In this document: positions 25,101 through 37,855 of the stretch, in pieces
How the letters are laid out: each line of letters starts with the position of its first letter
Numbering within the stretch: position 1 is the first letter of the stretch
Assembly (NCBI GenBank): GCA_022818135.1
Contig: JAFMSR010000018.1
Coordinates: 4,263,542 to 4,327,541, forward strand
Reading direction: 5' to 3'
Length of the DNA stretch: 64,000 bases
Source of the DNA: Saxidomus purpurata
Taxonomy: Eukaryota; Mollusca; Bivalvia; Venerida; Veneridae
The notes under the pieces: generated by a model
Seen by the model: only the letters and a program-made list of their open reading frames with translations
Told to the model about the DNA's origin: nothing
The model's database searches: none
Program-made: the position numbers and the translations under genes

Positions 25101-28100
25101 CCCTTAGGCAATATTCCAGTACAATCGATAATCAATGATTTATGACCCTGACCGTTATTTACGGATTCTACCGAACCGTAGTTGTTTCCGTAAACTCCTA
25201 ATCCCCAAAACTTATCGATTGCCTGCTGATATACGCTTGACACTTTTTCTGCCGTATGGTACTAAATTTTACTTTTGACCCTGATGGTACGCCATAAATG
25301 AAATTAATAAAGTAAAACATTCATCACCAGCATATAGGTTCCATTGGTGCATATACAGGTTCAAGAACGCAGTTCGTTACAACAACTGACATAAATAAAT
25401 CGTTTTTTTATTCTCTTGTACATCAGAGTGTTTCACAAAAAAAACTTTTATATTCAAGGTTAAAGTGATAGGGAAGCTGTTACTTGCCATGTGGGTGCAG
25501 AATTTTGAACATTTGGTGTTGTGTTTTATTGTCTCAGAAATTTCGACGCTTTAGTTGTAGGTTCATATCACTTTAAGGTTGCCGATTCACGTGAGACCTT
25601 GGTTAAAGGTCACAGTTCAGATCCCTGCGGCCTTCAAACATGGCTCTTTGTACGATGCGCCTTAGGCTACATATTCTAACTTAAGAAAAGTAACACGTCT
25701 TTGGCATCGAGTTCAGTGTACCAAATGGTTGACGGCGCCATCATCGCCACAAACTTTTACATGTAGGTATCGCAAGCTGTAAAGAACAATAGAACGGGCG
25801 GACGCCGAATGGACTGGCTGTTAATGGAACCGGCGGACGCCGAACATATGGATATGACCGGAGAATGACTTTTCACAGATCACCGTCCCTATAAAAAGCG
25901 CAATCTTTTGAAAGAGAAAATCCCTGATCTTGTAAAAAATTTGTATGTCATAGTTTATTACATGAAACATAAAAAATGACACTATTGAACAACAAGGCGT
26001 CCCTTTCTGACTAAAGAAACGCGTTTAAGAAATGCATTCGAATAACACGACCGGTGTTTATCAATAAAGCATATATTGTGAATCAACTTCAGAGCGCTCA
26101 CAATATATGTTAATTACGTTTAGTGGGTCATTGGTAGAACGTCTGTGGCACTTTCATACCGGGTGTTGCTGGTTCAAAACCCATCTGAGTTTCCTACCAT
26201 TCCTTCTTTCGGCACATGTAGGCCTACTTGTCAAAACTCGAACTTAGCTATTTATATGTTATCAATCGATATTCGATTTAAAATGAATGCGATTAATTAA
26301 AACTTCTTACACAAATTTAAGTGTGTATACACATAGTTGCGCCGATAGAGGACATAAGCTCACAAAGTGATATATTTACTATGTGTATCTCCAAAGTTTA
26401 TTCTTTCAACCTGTTAACGGACAAAAGTAGTGTCCTTTAAATGTGCAATGTCGATTGCATATATGGTGTCTTGAACTGAAAGTTAATTCCTTTTTTTTTA
26501 TCTATGTATACTATTACAAAGAAATTGCATAGAAGGCGAAATAGATTAAAACACTTTTTTATTACTTAAAAATGTTTGTATGTACACCCAATTCAAGAAA
26601 TTTTGGAATGCAAATAAAATTAATTTTCGTTTATATGTTTGCGGTTACTTTTATCTTGTCAGCATAGTGGAGCAAAAGAAAACGAGTTTAACACGGATAA
26701 AAGTATTTTAAAGACAATCATAAAGGACTTTATTCCCAAAGGTTAAGCCCGGAAAATAAATGTGCGAGCAACGGGATAGTTGATCTCTTCGCCTCTATTC
26801 ACAAGCTTGGGTTATTACTATTTACATTCATATTACGTATCATCAATTTGTTATCTGGCCAGGACAGCCCTTTGAGATTCCATATTTTGATTAATGGACA
26901 AGTAACGACATTTGAAACCAGCCGTATTACATATGGGTCACTCAAAATTCCTTCGCGGACCGCTGACGGATGGGGACGCAGGAATTTAAGATCGCTGTAC
27001 CGTTCAGGTCACGCATTTTTGTTACGTTAAACATGAAAAAGTGAGATAATATAATAACTGTTTACAAACTTTCTTGCTCGTTTCAAGTGTCTTACATGGA
27101 TACAAATGTCCAGTGGACCACATACCCCGAAATTCTTTGATACAAAAGAAACGTTACTCAAGTATCATCTTTACTTTCCGCAGGAGGGCGTTAAAATCAT
27201 TTACTTTCCTCTCCACCTTGTGGTTGTATTATAAATTGTTTATTTGGTGAATCAGGATCACGATTTAAGATACTTCAAAAAAGACATTCTTGACAATTTT
27301 AAAACAAATCACTGGAGGGTCAAAGGGTACAATTTGACTTTAAACTAGCTATCCTGTGTCATTGAGTCAAGTGTGTAGAGACTTCACATTGCTGTCACAT
27401 GTTGTATAGCCAAACAATTCTCAGTACACGACCCTGATGGGTAATTGGTTTAGGAAGCGAAAGCAGTCAAATCTAAACAGTTAGATCATCTCGGCGTTCT
27501 TCCATCGAAGTATAAAATAGTTTCCAACAGTTACCTGAGCCTCTTTTTTTCCGAACGACGGGGGAATCTAACATTACCCCTGTTCTATTTTATTCAATAC
27601 AAAAATATGAGTGAAGCTCAATTTTTGGAGTCATTATAATAAAACTTTCGTATAGTTACTGCTGGATGAAGAACGCGGGCGTGTCAGTTAGTTTCCTAAA
27701 AATGAACTTGTCCATCTTTCAATATGGGACTTCTGTTAATTGTTTATTAAAAACTTACTGGATAGCGAATAATGCAGACCTAGATCAGACTGCACGGATG
27801 GTCTGCTACATTATTCATTAGAAGAAAATCCGAAGAAAAACTTGCATAATTATCAGTTACTATTCACGGACTTTTTCATGGTGTGAAAAAGAAATAGCTG
27901 TCTTTACATTGTTCAATCCAATTTAAAGGGCTGCTTGAGTCAGACATGACAAAGCGTCATAGATACTGGATTACCAGTTCTGTCTATTTTCCACCTCACA
28001 ACGAAATATCTTTGCTCTAAAGCACTATTCTTTATTATAAGTAAACATGCCCTAGCTGTACGTGCTACATACTATATGATGGCATTGTGAGTGAAATGCA

Positions 28101-31100
28101 GGAAAGGTATTATGTCACTGTAGGTATGCAGAGTGCCTTGCACTATAAATCTCAAACAAAATACTTATGTTGTGCAAACATGCATTTAGGTTTCCGGCAC
28201 AAGCCTGCAGAGCTGTTAAGGAGGTGTGAAACATTGATAATATGTTAACCTTTGAATAATTGAACTTAAGTAGGGTGTATTAATTAGGCAATAGTCTGAG
28301 AACCAAAGCAACTTAACATAACACGTTGCATGTAAAGATGAATGAATGAATGAATGAATGAATGAATGAATGAATGAATGAATGAATGAATGAATGAATG
28401 AATGAATGAATGAATGAATAATTGAATGAATGAATGAATTAATTAATTAATTAGTGGGCGAGAGAATGAGAATGAGTTACAGAAAAATAATCAGTATAAA
28501 ACACTTTACACGTATATTACTCAAGTTTAAAGCAGCGATCAAAAACCAATGTATCTCTCTCTCTTTTCAGATTGTGTCGGTTTATTCCATTGGTCAGTTT
28601 TATGTTGGCCTCCTTGGCTACTACAACAATATAAACACCCTGTGCTGTGCGAATATCTCTTGTGAGAGCACGGTTGGCTGTAGTCTCCTGTTTGAAATAG
28701 AAGTGAACGGTTTAAATAGGTTAGTATTTGTTATACTTATTACTCGGTCCAAGTTCGCCATTCCTCCCATGATTGAATGTAGACAGATCGAGCTGTGATG
28801 GAAAACGCCAATGGAACAGCTTCATTTTTGAGTTGATTATCCGAATGATCTTGCCTAATTATCCAAGTTCTGTCTCATTTTAAATGAACTAAGAAATGCT
28901 AAATTTACACTTTTTTAACAGTAAAATTGGTAGTATCAATAGTATGAATTTTAGGACCGAAAAAGACAGTAACTCTTAGTGATACCTATTTGGCCCAATC
29001 ATGAAAAAATAAGTCAAATGTATGAATGATTTAAAACCAATGCTTGATCCAAAGCTAATGTTTTCTAACGATGTATAATTAGAATTTAAGTTCAAGGGAT
29101 ACAGGATTAAACTTTTTTTTCGAAAATTTTGGATATTCGACGAGATGATCTGATTGACAGAAATGGCAATGCTTTATTGGTTCTATACTGAGCTGTAAAT
29201 TATAGCTACTTTAACTGCACAAAATTCCTTTAAAATTATAATTATACTGCCGATGTGAAACAAGTGACCGCCAAAATGTTCACATTCCAAAGAAAAATAC
29301 TCATTGAATAAAATGTAAAACCATGCAATTGAAAATGTCTTTTAACTAACCTAGTCCAAAATTTAAAATCCAACAAATATTTCAAGATTCTGTCTTTTCC
29401 ATCTATCAATAAGATAACAAGAAACTGAGATAAAATGTCTGACTTGTTTTTCAAAAATTCCTTGTCTCTCTAGAATCATTCTGTACTAAATTGTGGCTAA
29501 TTTGAACAGTAATAGAATTTAAATTGACACTATCACTGTCGCCGTTGCATCCTCACTTTTCATAGATTATGCGACGCCGATGAAACCTTAAAACTTAATA
29601 TTTAGCCATGCTATAGGAAAGGGAAGCATGTTTGTTAATTAATACTGTTGTAAAGAGACGATGAAATAATGTTAACTGTATTTTCTTAAATATACAATGT
29701 AATTATTTATATTTTAGTTCCCTGGGACCTGTATCCCGGCGACCATCCGAGTCGGCACTAACACCCGCTGAAGCAGAAGCTTTTCAGGGAGATTCTGTGA
29801 CGAACCCAGTCTCTTTCCAGTTTAATAAATGGCCGGTAGGTAACCTTATATATATACGTGAAAAATTCAAAAACATGTGCCGGAAAAAAGTTAAATATAT
29901 TAAAAGATAAAAACACAGTCCATGAGATAATTAAATTATTATTAAGCGAAACCGGTTGGCAAATAATAATTTAATTATCTCATGGACTGTGTTTTTATCT
30001 TTTAATATATATATTGAAAACAGCACATTGCATTTTCTGCTCCTGTTTCGATTTCGTTCAAAATGGCCTTTTAGTTTCGCAAAATTTCATATGCAGCCTG
30101 ACTCGACCTTTTCCATAAATGAAAAGGAGAAGGTGTTAAAAAATGACACGCTTTGTCCCAGCATAATTCAAACATGTTTTTCGGCGCATCCGCTTTTGAT
30201 CGGAAGGTAGTAATCTTTCAATAGCCAATTAAATGACAAGAAGAATGTATAACATTTTTTGGATTGAAAAAAATACCGTGTAAGGTACCTTTTAATTGGA
30301 TAATACCGCATGAAAAAGGTCAATGAAATAGTCATGCGTTTCCAGTCTTTCGTGAGCTGTTTTATAATCTTTATATTTCCATATTCTGTTTCAATTCAAG
30401 GTTGACAGTTTATACGTAAATAGTTGATATCTATCACCGTAAAATGATGCTACCTCCAAACTATTGTGAATTATGACTGAAGAGTAACTGTTTACTGTTA
30501 CTGCATAATATAAATCTTGACAGTATTTTTTCCTATGACATTTACCTACCCATCACTTTCATATACTCAAAATCGCGCATTATTTTTTAAAGATAGTTCT
30601 TGTTTCTCTATTAAATCTAGGTCAGGGAAAAATACTAGGTGACTGTGTTCGCGAAAATTGACTTGTTTTATTTAATGATGCCTTGGTCAAGCTGGAAACA
30701 GGTACAATCAAAGATTACGAATGTTTTTGAAATGCCTCTAGATGTTTCATTGTATAAAATTATGTTTCCTTCGTAATCACAATAATTGAATTAACGTAAG
30801 AATATAACACCAATGTTACTTTAATTGTAGTATATGTACTTTTATTTTCAAAATATGTATATTACTCAATATAGTATTGTTCTTGTTTAAATGGCATTTG
30901 CGAACTATACTAAAAAATCACCGGACAAAATTCTGAGTAAAATGGTGAAATATGTCCAAACGTAGGTGGCAAAATACAACGTTACTTTCGTCATATTCAG
31001 TGCATTTTAAAGCGCCGCGAGTGCCAACAAATATTATTTTTATTTTATGACCAAACAGTACATGTTCAGGTTGAATTGTAATATAAGAAATGAAACTTTA

Positions 31101-31661
31101 TTCTTCTAAATCCGTTCATAAATACCACGTTTATGTTCAAGCACCCGTGCGAAATATGACGTCAACGTCTCGTGCGCGTCTTCCTTTCAAATAGCACCAC
31201 TTTAAAACTGATGCATCATAGATTGCATATGCAAAATATGACAGTTTCCTGTGAAGGTCGGCAAATTTATACATATGGTGTGGAGTAATATTCAGTCTAA
31301 CAGGGCATAATTACATACATATCAAGTCTCCTAGTTTTCAAGCAGACTACGGTTTTTTATGATGCAAATTTTGATCTTCTGGATTTAAGGTAAATCTATA
31401 GTGGAATTTCTATTAGTTTTTCTTTATAATCGTGCTATTTACTAATCTGGACGGTTTCATACAATCTTCTGATTATATAGTCAAATGTCCTGGAAGTAAA
31501 TAAAAATAACCCTTTTCACCGGAAAAAAGGGAAAATCTTATTTTTTATTTTATGTTTTCAGTGAATTATAGAGTTTTCTCAAAAAAAAAAAAAAAAAAAC
31601 CAAAATTTTAAAAAAAAAATATAACATTTTTTTTTTTTTTTTTTTTTTAAAAAAACCCCCC

Positions 31662-31723
<62 letters not shown>

Positions 31724-31773
31724 TAAAAAAAAAAATCCTTCCCCCCTTTTTTTTTTTCCCCCCCCCCCCCCAT

Positions 31774-31866
<93 letters not shown>

Positions 31867-31935
31867 CAAAAAAAAAAAAAAAAAAAAAAAACCCCCCCCC
31901 CCCCCCCCCCAAAAAACCCCACAAAACCCCCCCCC

Positions 31936-31974
<39 letters not shown>

Positions 31975-34900
31975 ACCCAAAACCTGTACATAAATCTAGA
32001 TCTAGCCGTATAACATTAAAACCCCATTTCTTTCATCAGTGCCCAAAAATCCTTATGTATACCGTATGCACTTGTGACTAAAGAAATAATAAAATCATGA
32101 ACAGTAAAGTTAAATTCAGCCATAAAGTTGAATAACGTTCTCGATTTGTGACTTAGAGGTCAAAAACCGGTTATGGACCCATACAAATGCATAAATATCA
32201 AAACAATCACCGAAACTGTTTACACGGAAATTTAAAAGGCGATATTAAAAGTCGATATTAACCTTTAAATATGGCAAGGTGAAACGACTCACCATTTTGT
32301 CTCTATGTACAAAGAGTAGAAAAATTAAGTTTTATTAAGCCATAATCATTGACAACGTTTTGACGATCGTGCCGATATGACGTCAGAAACACGTCATATT
32401 TTGCCGCATAACGTTAAATAAATGTCCGCGAAGAAAATAACTCTTCGCATATATTAACCTTTGTAATTTTCGAAATAAATTCCTTTTCAGCGTTGTTAAC
32501 ATAAAGAAATGATAAAATAATTACTCCAAATCATTGTTTACTAGATGATGAACACCGCTGAAACAGGTATCATTTCATAAGTACTAGACTGTCGTTAGAC
32601 CATGCTAGTTGTTACTGTTCCTCGGTGAAAACGTTGATAAATTGAATGAAGAAAGCATTCTCGGTTTGCAATGAAAATGTTCACAAGTGTAAGTAGAGGG
32701 TAAAAGTATACGCAGAACTTCGCTGTCTTTGTAATTTTTTTAATAATGAATTGTGGCATTATTTTAAGGAAAAGCTGGAGAGTTTTGGAAATACTTGATT
32801 AGTATACATATTGAATACTCGCCTCGAGGCTCAGAAGGGTAACCATCCTAAGTAACCAGTTCAAAACATATTCCCTGATGAGAATTTTTGTACATGTGTT
32901 TTATGTTTTGGTCAAGTATCAGGCTTCCGTCTAACAGAAATTTCCTTCACTGTGGTTCCTCTTGTACTTCTTGATGACGAATATTTAAGGGACACTCTTA
33001 ATTTACCCCTGAAAGACAGACATTTTTTTTGCAGGGTGGGGCGGATGTGACTGTGCACGTGCTTGATGGGGAGACAGAGACTCTCGTAGACCAGTTCAAC
33101 TATTCAGTCATACTGTACAATCAAAGTAATTTTTATTTCCGTAAAAGACTGATGGACGAAACTTCTAAGTCGTCATCGTAAGTAATACACGTTAAGTTGC
33201 TTGTTATTCATTTGTTTGTTTTAATTTTGGTAAAAAAGGAATGTCTTTTAGACTAATAACAAGGAAAAACCCCCAGACGATATTGGTTCGATTATTGTTC
33301 TGGCCAGTCGAGGCAAAACACATATTACTGCACGTGCCTTCGTCCGAGCAGTTGCATGCTCTGATATTATTAAAATGACTAGTTTTAGATATTTTTGATT
33401 GATATATCTACTAAACTGGCGCAGTATTCATTAGAATTAAGATTCGTGCGAAAATCTCATTGTATGTTATGAACACGCGGTCTGAAGTATTTGGTCGGAT
33501 TAAAAAGATGACAATCAAATAAATATTGCGGCTTTGTTTATCCTACATGCTCTAAGATCATGAACCACGCGTTATTTTTACTTTTAAATTTCAAAAGAAG
33601 AAAAATATTATTTATACGGTTCCAGCGGTAAAAAACCCCCAAGAATATCATTGGGACCGAAGCATCCCACCATAAGAGTGGAAACAAAATCATTAAATGA
33701 AATAAGTAAGAGAAGAGACTATTTTATTTAGGAAGATGAGTAATAATAAGGGAAAGATTTAGTGCTGGACTTGCTTTATTCTTTAAAAACAAAAAGAAAT
33801 AAAATAAAAGTAAAGTGAGGTAATTCACAATCATGCCAGAAAATGATGGTAATTTCATGTTATAGTTTTGTCTGATTGCTGAGAAAAAGTGTGGAGTAAA
33901 AAACAACAAATGAAGGGATGTGATTCATAACCATGCTGGGACATACTGATAATATGAGCATCTTTCTTAGTTATTTACAGCAAAAACAAAGGACCATAAC
34001 TCTGTCAAAATAATCACATATCTCATATTAGTTTTAAAGGTCTGGTTGCCATGAAGTTTCCATTGAATTCCGTCCAGTCCTTGCTTAGAAATACATGTAG
34101 TACGGAAACGAGTGGTAACTCTATGTATTCAATACAGCAGTAGCCAAAGGACCATAACTCTGTGCAAAATATTTGAACTGAAACACGCGGACAATATGCG
34201 CATCTCCTCTTGGTAGTAAACACTACCATGAAGTTTCATTGAATGCTGAGAAATAGTCCGGAAACGAATGCGGGACGGACAAAGCGGCGATTATATCCCC
34301 CATCCGCGGAGCATGATAAATTTCATTATCAATGTAATTTCGTTGCAGTGAATAAAAATCTACATTTTTTCCACGGTGACTGATTATTTCCTGAAATCAA
34401 GTTAAAGTTAAAACACCTTCCCTACTTTTCCTGGGTCATAAAGTTATTTCATGTCCCAACTTTCAGAACAGATTAATTGGAGTCCATCAGTAAACATAGG
34501 AATTTGAATTGTGCAACAGTCCTTTGAATTTGTCAATTTTGGTGACCAAATGACCCAAGTATAAATTGAAAAGAAAAACATTCTTCAAAGAAAAGAAAAC
34601 TTTCATCTTTTTAAACATATATCGTGAGAAGTAAAGACATCTATTTCGCATTACCACTCGAGAAAGGAGACGCTATCTATCTCCAATACGAGAATTCCCG
34701 AGGAAACAAACGGTTGTTTAAACATTGAATAATTATTTTACCATAATTAATTTACGCAAAAAAGCACAAAGATAAATATAAGAAAAACAATGAATACAAA
34801 TTACCTTTTCATTGCCTTGGTTGCACTGCAGAATATTTATCTATTCTGTTTGAGAAAAAGATAAAAGGAATATTTTCTTTGATAATTAACCAGCAACTTT

Positions 34901-37855
34901 TTGGCGAGACCAGCCCTGTAAAAGCTATTTATACAGAGAAATATAAATGTACTATTTCAATGTCCCCTACTAGAATAGGCTTTAAAGCAGTCATATCAAA
35001 CCGAAATATATGGGGGACAATTTTCTTTCTAACATTATTCCGTGTTCGTTTGTATCTTGCTGACGTGATGCTACTATGGTAAGCTAGTTACATCACAAAA
35101 TGCGTCGTGTATACTAACAAAATAATGTGTGAAATCTTTACTCCTATGTACATAACGGACCTTGAAATGTCAACTCATTTCAAAGTCTTTAATATGTGAA
35201 ATTATTTAAAAAATAAATTATAGATACATGTATTTAATTAGTACAAATCCTTTGATGTATCATTGTATGTTTAAGTATGTATGAGCCCCTCTAGAACTAT
35301 AAAATATGACGCCATTTTGCATATTGGTATTGTTTAATTTTTGCAGGCTAATCATCGTGTTTAGATATGAATGTGGTGCACACAATGGCCCACCATGTTT
35401 TACCGACTGTATTGATCACACGATGAATGAAACGTGCCCAGTATCCCCATCAACAAATGTAACACAAATTCCTACTGACATCATCACTTTTACCGGATTT
35501 TCCGACCATAAGTGTGAATCTAAAGACGCTGATGGCAATGTTCTGAATCTTAATTGCTCAACCGGTTCGCCAAACACTTCGGCTTTACCGGAAAATGAGA
35601 CAACAGTTGCCCCATCTTCAACGCCAATGACATCAGAATCGAAGTCATCAAATATATTGAACTCTACTTCAGTAACAACTTCTACCTCAAAACCTGAGTC
35701 AACCTCAGAGAAACAAACGAACACAAAGTTAATAGATAGTTTTGAAAATATTTCCACATTTACATTACATGTGACAAAAAATCCTTATGATTCAAAAGAT
35801 CCTGGAAAGGAAGTGACCACACCCACAACACCAAGTCAAGGTGTGCCTACGCTGGACAACAGCCCTACAGCCTACTGGCCAGGGATAGTAGGAGGGGTTC
35901 TTGGTGGGGTGGCTGTGTTTGCAGCAAGCGCTTTCATCTGCTATTGGAACAGACAGAAGTAAGAAAAATGATATATACAATGTAGGCCTACATTCAATAC
36001 TTTTATCCTTGATATAGAATCAAGTTTTTTTTTTGACGTATGATTTTTAAAGCACTTCGCCACATGTGTTAGTTGTTTCTTTTTTTTTAAAGAAATTTAA
36101 GTCTATTACAGTATGAGAGAACCACAGGGGATGGTAATGATCGGTCAAAATTATAAGCATGTATCGAACCCCTGTGGAGACGCAGTCATTGTAACTGTGA
36201 AAAGCAAATTGAATGTACGTTTGTCTCATACACCTCATTACATACATAATAGTATTTCTATTAAAGTATATCTGAATCTACTCTTCTGCTATAATTAAGT
36301 AAAAGACATTTTCGAAATTAAAATTGGTACAATAAGTGGCAACGCAAAGGCGTGAGAATATTTTTATAAATTACCACATTTTTTCTCAAACACTATTTAT
36401 ATCATACATTTTTGTATTACAATTTGAGGAAGTGTTTTAAACATGTACAGGCATGTTCTTTGTTTATATTCAACTACATGTATGTACATAACATGTACAC
36501 TATGGTTAGAATACTTGTCAACCATTCCAAACAAACTGCACTTTCTCATGAAGTCAAATGTGCTAGTTGGTTTGAGTCTTGACAAATGTACGGTCCTGAT
36601 ATTCAAGATCACACAAATTAGGAAGCAATAGGCTTTTGATATTAGATCAATCTGGACCCTCTATTTATCTTTGACCCTACTCATAACAAGAGCTGTCCAT
36701 AAGACAGCAAGCTCGACTATTGTGGGTGTTTGCTAATAAAACAAAACTTTTATCAGTATAATAGCAAAACAAAATTCTGCTAACTATTAAGTATAAACTA
36801 GGAAAGTTGAATCATAAAAAAAAGTCAAAATCTATCACTATATATTTAATTTTTGGTAAATTAATTGTTTGATACAAAATGTACCCTGAACACTATTGCT
36901 AAGTTTGATATAACTACCATAAGTGGTTACTGAGATATGTGCATGATAGTACCTTGCATGCAAAACTGTAACCAAATTTTCAAAGTCAAACAAGAGCCAT
37001 AATTTGCACTAAATTTAAACAAGAGTTATCTGTCTTGACTGTGTGACACCCCTTAAGACATTAACAAAGTTTCAAGTCAATATCATAAGTGGTTACTGAG
37101 ATATGTGCATGATAGTACCTAGCAGGCAAAACTTTAACCAAATTTTCAGTCAAACAAGGGCCATAATTTGCACTAAATTTATACAAGAGTTATCTGACTT
37201 GACTGTGTGACAACCCTAAAGACATTAACAAAGTTTCAAGTCAATATCATAAGTGGTTACTGAGAAATGTGCAAGATAGTACCTAGCAGGCAAAACTTTA
37301 ACCAACTTTTCAAAGTCAAACAAGGGCCATAATTTGTACTAAATTTATACAAGAGTTATCTGTCTTGATTGTATGACACCCCTAAAGACATGAACAAAGT
37401 TTCAAGTCAATATCATAAGTGGTTACTGAGATATGTGCATGATAGTACTTAGCAGGCAAAACTTTAACCAAAGAAGCAACGCCGACGCCGACGCACCAGT
37501 GACTGTAATAGCTCTCCATATTCTCCGAATAGTCGAGCTAAAAATACTCTGTTAAGGCAACGATAGACCATTGCTGTAGTCTTAACCACACAGATCTTTA
37601 AACATTAATATCTTGTTTATTTTCACAATTATTTGTTTAGAGACCGGATAAATGAAATATAAACATTTGGAGGTTTTTGTGCAAAAACAACAAAGGTCAA
37701 TCGTTCCCTAAAACTCATTTCTTTATTTCAGGAAATTACAGAAAAGGCAAGAAATATACAATGTGAATCCTAAAATTCTGAGAAACTTTGAAGAATTTGA
37801 AGAAAACGGCACTTCCGGTAGAGCAGACGTTCCAATGGAAACGGAACAATACTGA
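19169..37855 (+). CDS. EGF-less Notch-ligand-like type I membrane protein (MNLL + DSL-like)
   Basis: Six exons join in phase: 19169-19210, 28571-28719, 29718-29835, 33035-33177, 35347-35958 and 37732-37855, giving 395 residues. Exon 1 starts MRFFYSITTFSILQ; with exon 2 it forms a signal peptide, likely cut before IGQFYVGLL, a start like the mature N-terminus of Delta proteins (GxFxL). Residues ~20-130 resemble the MNLL/C2 region: a CC pair, two more Cys, and NPVSFQFNKWPGGADVTVHV. Residues 152-221 resemble a DSL module (FRYEC, C-x7-C-x3-C, DHKC, DGNV, C) with an insert of about 25 residues and without the usual YYG and Trp. A Ser/Thr-rich stalk, about 11 N-glycosylation sequons and a membrane segment (~330-351, GIVGGVLGGVAVFAASAF) follow, then a ~44-residue tail ending ETEQY. 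No EGF repeats are encoded. Role inferred: cell-surface Notch ligand or modulator. Confidence 0.82.
21385..21895. repeat. Dispersed ~0.5-kb repeat, copy 1
   Basis: Shared with 56970-57385 in the same orientation: TCACGTGA, TTCTCGGGAATGTACGTAA, CCGTAAATATCCGTACTTTT, CCGTGATATGCATATGATTA, ACAGCGCAGT, CTTGCACTAC, GTTTGAAATGT. Indels separate the two copies. No ORF is conserved between them. Confidence 0.75.
22984..23012. repeat. 29-bp perfect palindrome
   Basis: CGTTTTACTATATA, one central base, then TATATAGTAAAACG: 14-bp perfect arms. It lies ~270 bp left of the foldback element, whose inner arm tips carry the related TTTACTATATA. Confidence 0.85.
23286..23784. mobile_element. 499-bp foldback (hAT-like) element with 8-bp target duplication
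   Basis: Long, nearly identical inverted arms (23286-23415 and 23645-23784) start CACAGGTGGAAGGAACATAC and end GCTCTTTACTATATA; they differ mainly in homopolymer lengths and a few bases. The ~230-bp spacer is unique here. CTTCAGGC flanks both sides (23278-23285 and 23785-23792). An 8-bp duplication fits the hAT superfamily; there is no transposase. Confidence 0.88.
26128..26200 (+). repeat. tRNA-like segment (SINE head or tRNA pseudogene)
   Basis: GGGTCATTGGTAGAACGTCT gives an imperfect A box and CTGGTTCAAAACCCATC a good B box, spaced as in a tRNA. I cannot fold a convincing cloverleaf, so no functional tRNA is called. A 12-bp hairpin (CATATATTGTGA / TCACAATATATG) lies just upstream at 26070-26109. 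Confidence 0.4.
28338..28454. repeat. (AATG)n microsatellite
   Basis: About 27 tetranucleotide units with one interruption (AATAATTG near 28419) end in AATT repeats. It lies 117 bp before exon 2 of the Notch-ligand-like gene. Confidence 0.97.
29895..30010. repeat. Perfect 49-bp inverted repeat (hairpin) in intron 3
   Basis: Positions 29895-29943 and 29962-30010 are exact reverse complements (core AAACACAGTCCATGAGATAA), separated by an 18-base loop that includes AACCGGTT. The left arm starts 60 bases after the splice donor of exon 29718-29835, so the stem would form in the pre-mRNA. It could be a foldback element tip, a small-RNA hairpin or a read artefact. Confidence 0.9.
30011..31542 (+). 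other. Intron 3 of the Notch-ligand-like gene, no element recognised
   Basis: AT-rich intronic DNA. An 84-codon open frame starting at 29956 includes one arm of the hairpin and has no recognisable homology. Confidence 0.45.
31543..31580. repeat. Fragment of the 16.2-kb dispersed repeat
   Basis: TTTATTTTATGTTTTC, then AGTGAATTATAGAGTTTTCTC, matches 16223-16262 with one base missing. The match stops abruptly at the homopolymer block. Confidence 0.75.
31579..31980. other. Homopolymer block, probable consensus or assembly artefact
   Basis: About 400 bases consist almost wholly of runs of A, C and T (A runs of 20 to over 70, C runs up to about 20), with no G. It begins inside a recognisable repeat and replaces that repeat's expected continuation. 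Any open frame here is meaningless. Confidence 0.8.
31981..33034 (+). other. Remainder of intron 3
   Basis: Normal-complexity AT-rich DNA resumes at CTGTACATAAATC and leads to the TTTTTTTTGCAG acceptor at 33034. No gene or clear repeat was seen. Confidence 0.45.
33930..34325. repeat. Two-unit ~158-bp tandem-core repeat in intron 4
   Basis: AAAGGACCATAACTCTGT recurs at ~33988 and ~34146, each with CATGAAGTTTC and (T/A)AGTCCGGAAACGA-type sequence downstream. The block ends CGGGACGGACAAAGCGGCGA, then ATCCCCCATCCGCGGAGCAT. It lies in an intron of the Notch-ligand-like gene. Confidence 0.6.
36690..37545. repeat. Tandem-core element with 165-bp units and inverted termini
   Basis: AAGTGGTTACTGAGATATGT recurs at 36921, 37087, 37251 (one change) and 37417, each preceded by CAAGTCAATATCAT-like sequence and followed by AGGGCCATAATTTG. 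AGCTCGACTATT near 36710 is inverted as AATAGTCGAGCT at 37528-37539. The 3' part holds GCCGACGCCGACGC. It sits in the last intron of the Notch-ligand-like gene and has no coding capacity. Confidence 0.8.

Larger units (their letters stand above)
19211..28570 (+). other. 9.4-kb first intron of the Notch-ligand-like gene
   Basis: It runs from GTGAGA at 19211 to TCTTTTCAG at 28570. It holds a dispersed repeat (21385-21895), a 29-bp palindrome (22984-23012), a foldback element (23286-23784), a tRNA-like segment (~26130-26200) and an (AATG)n array (28338-28454). The remaining stretches (19211-21384, 23793-26129, 26201-28337) show no gene. Confidence 0.7.

Noticed and set aside
26128..26200. Functional tRNA gene
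   Set aside because: A and B boxes are present but the A box is imperfect and acceptor and anticodon stems do not pair convincingly.
31579..31991. Poly-Phe/Gly open frames on the minus strand
   Set aside because: They are translations of homopolymer runs and not proteins.
35416..35757. 113-codon minus-strand open frame
   Set aside because: It is the reverse of the Ser/Thr-rich exon of the Notch-ligand-like gene, which has signal peptide, splice and domain support.
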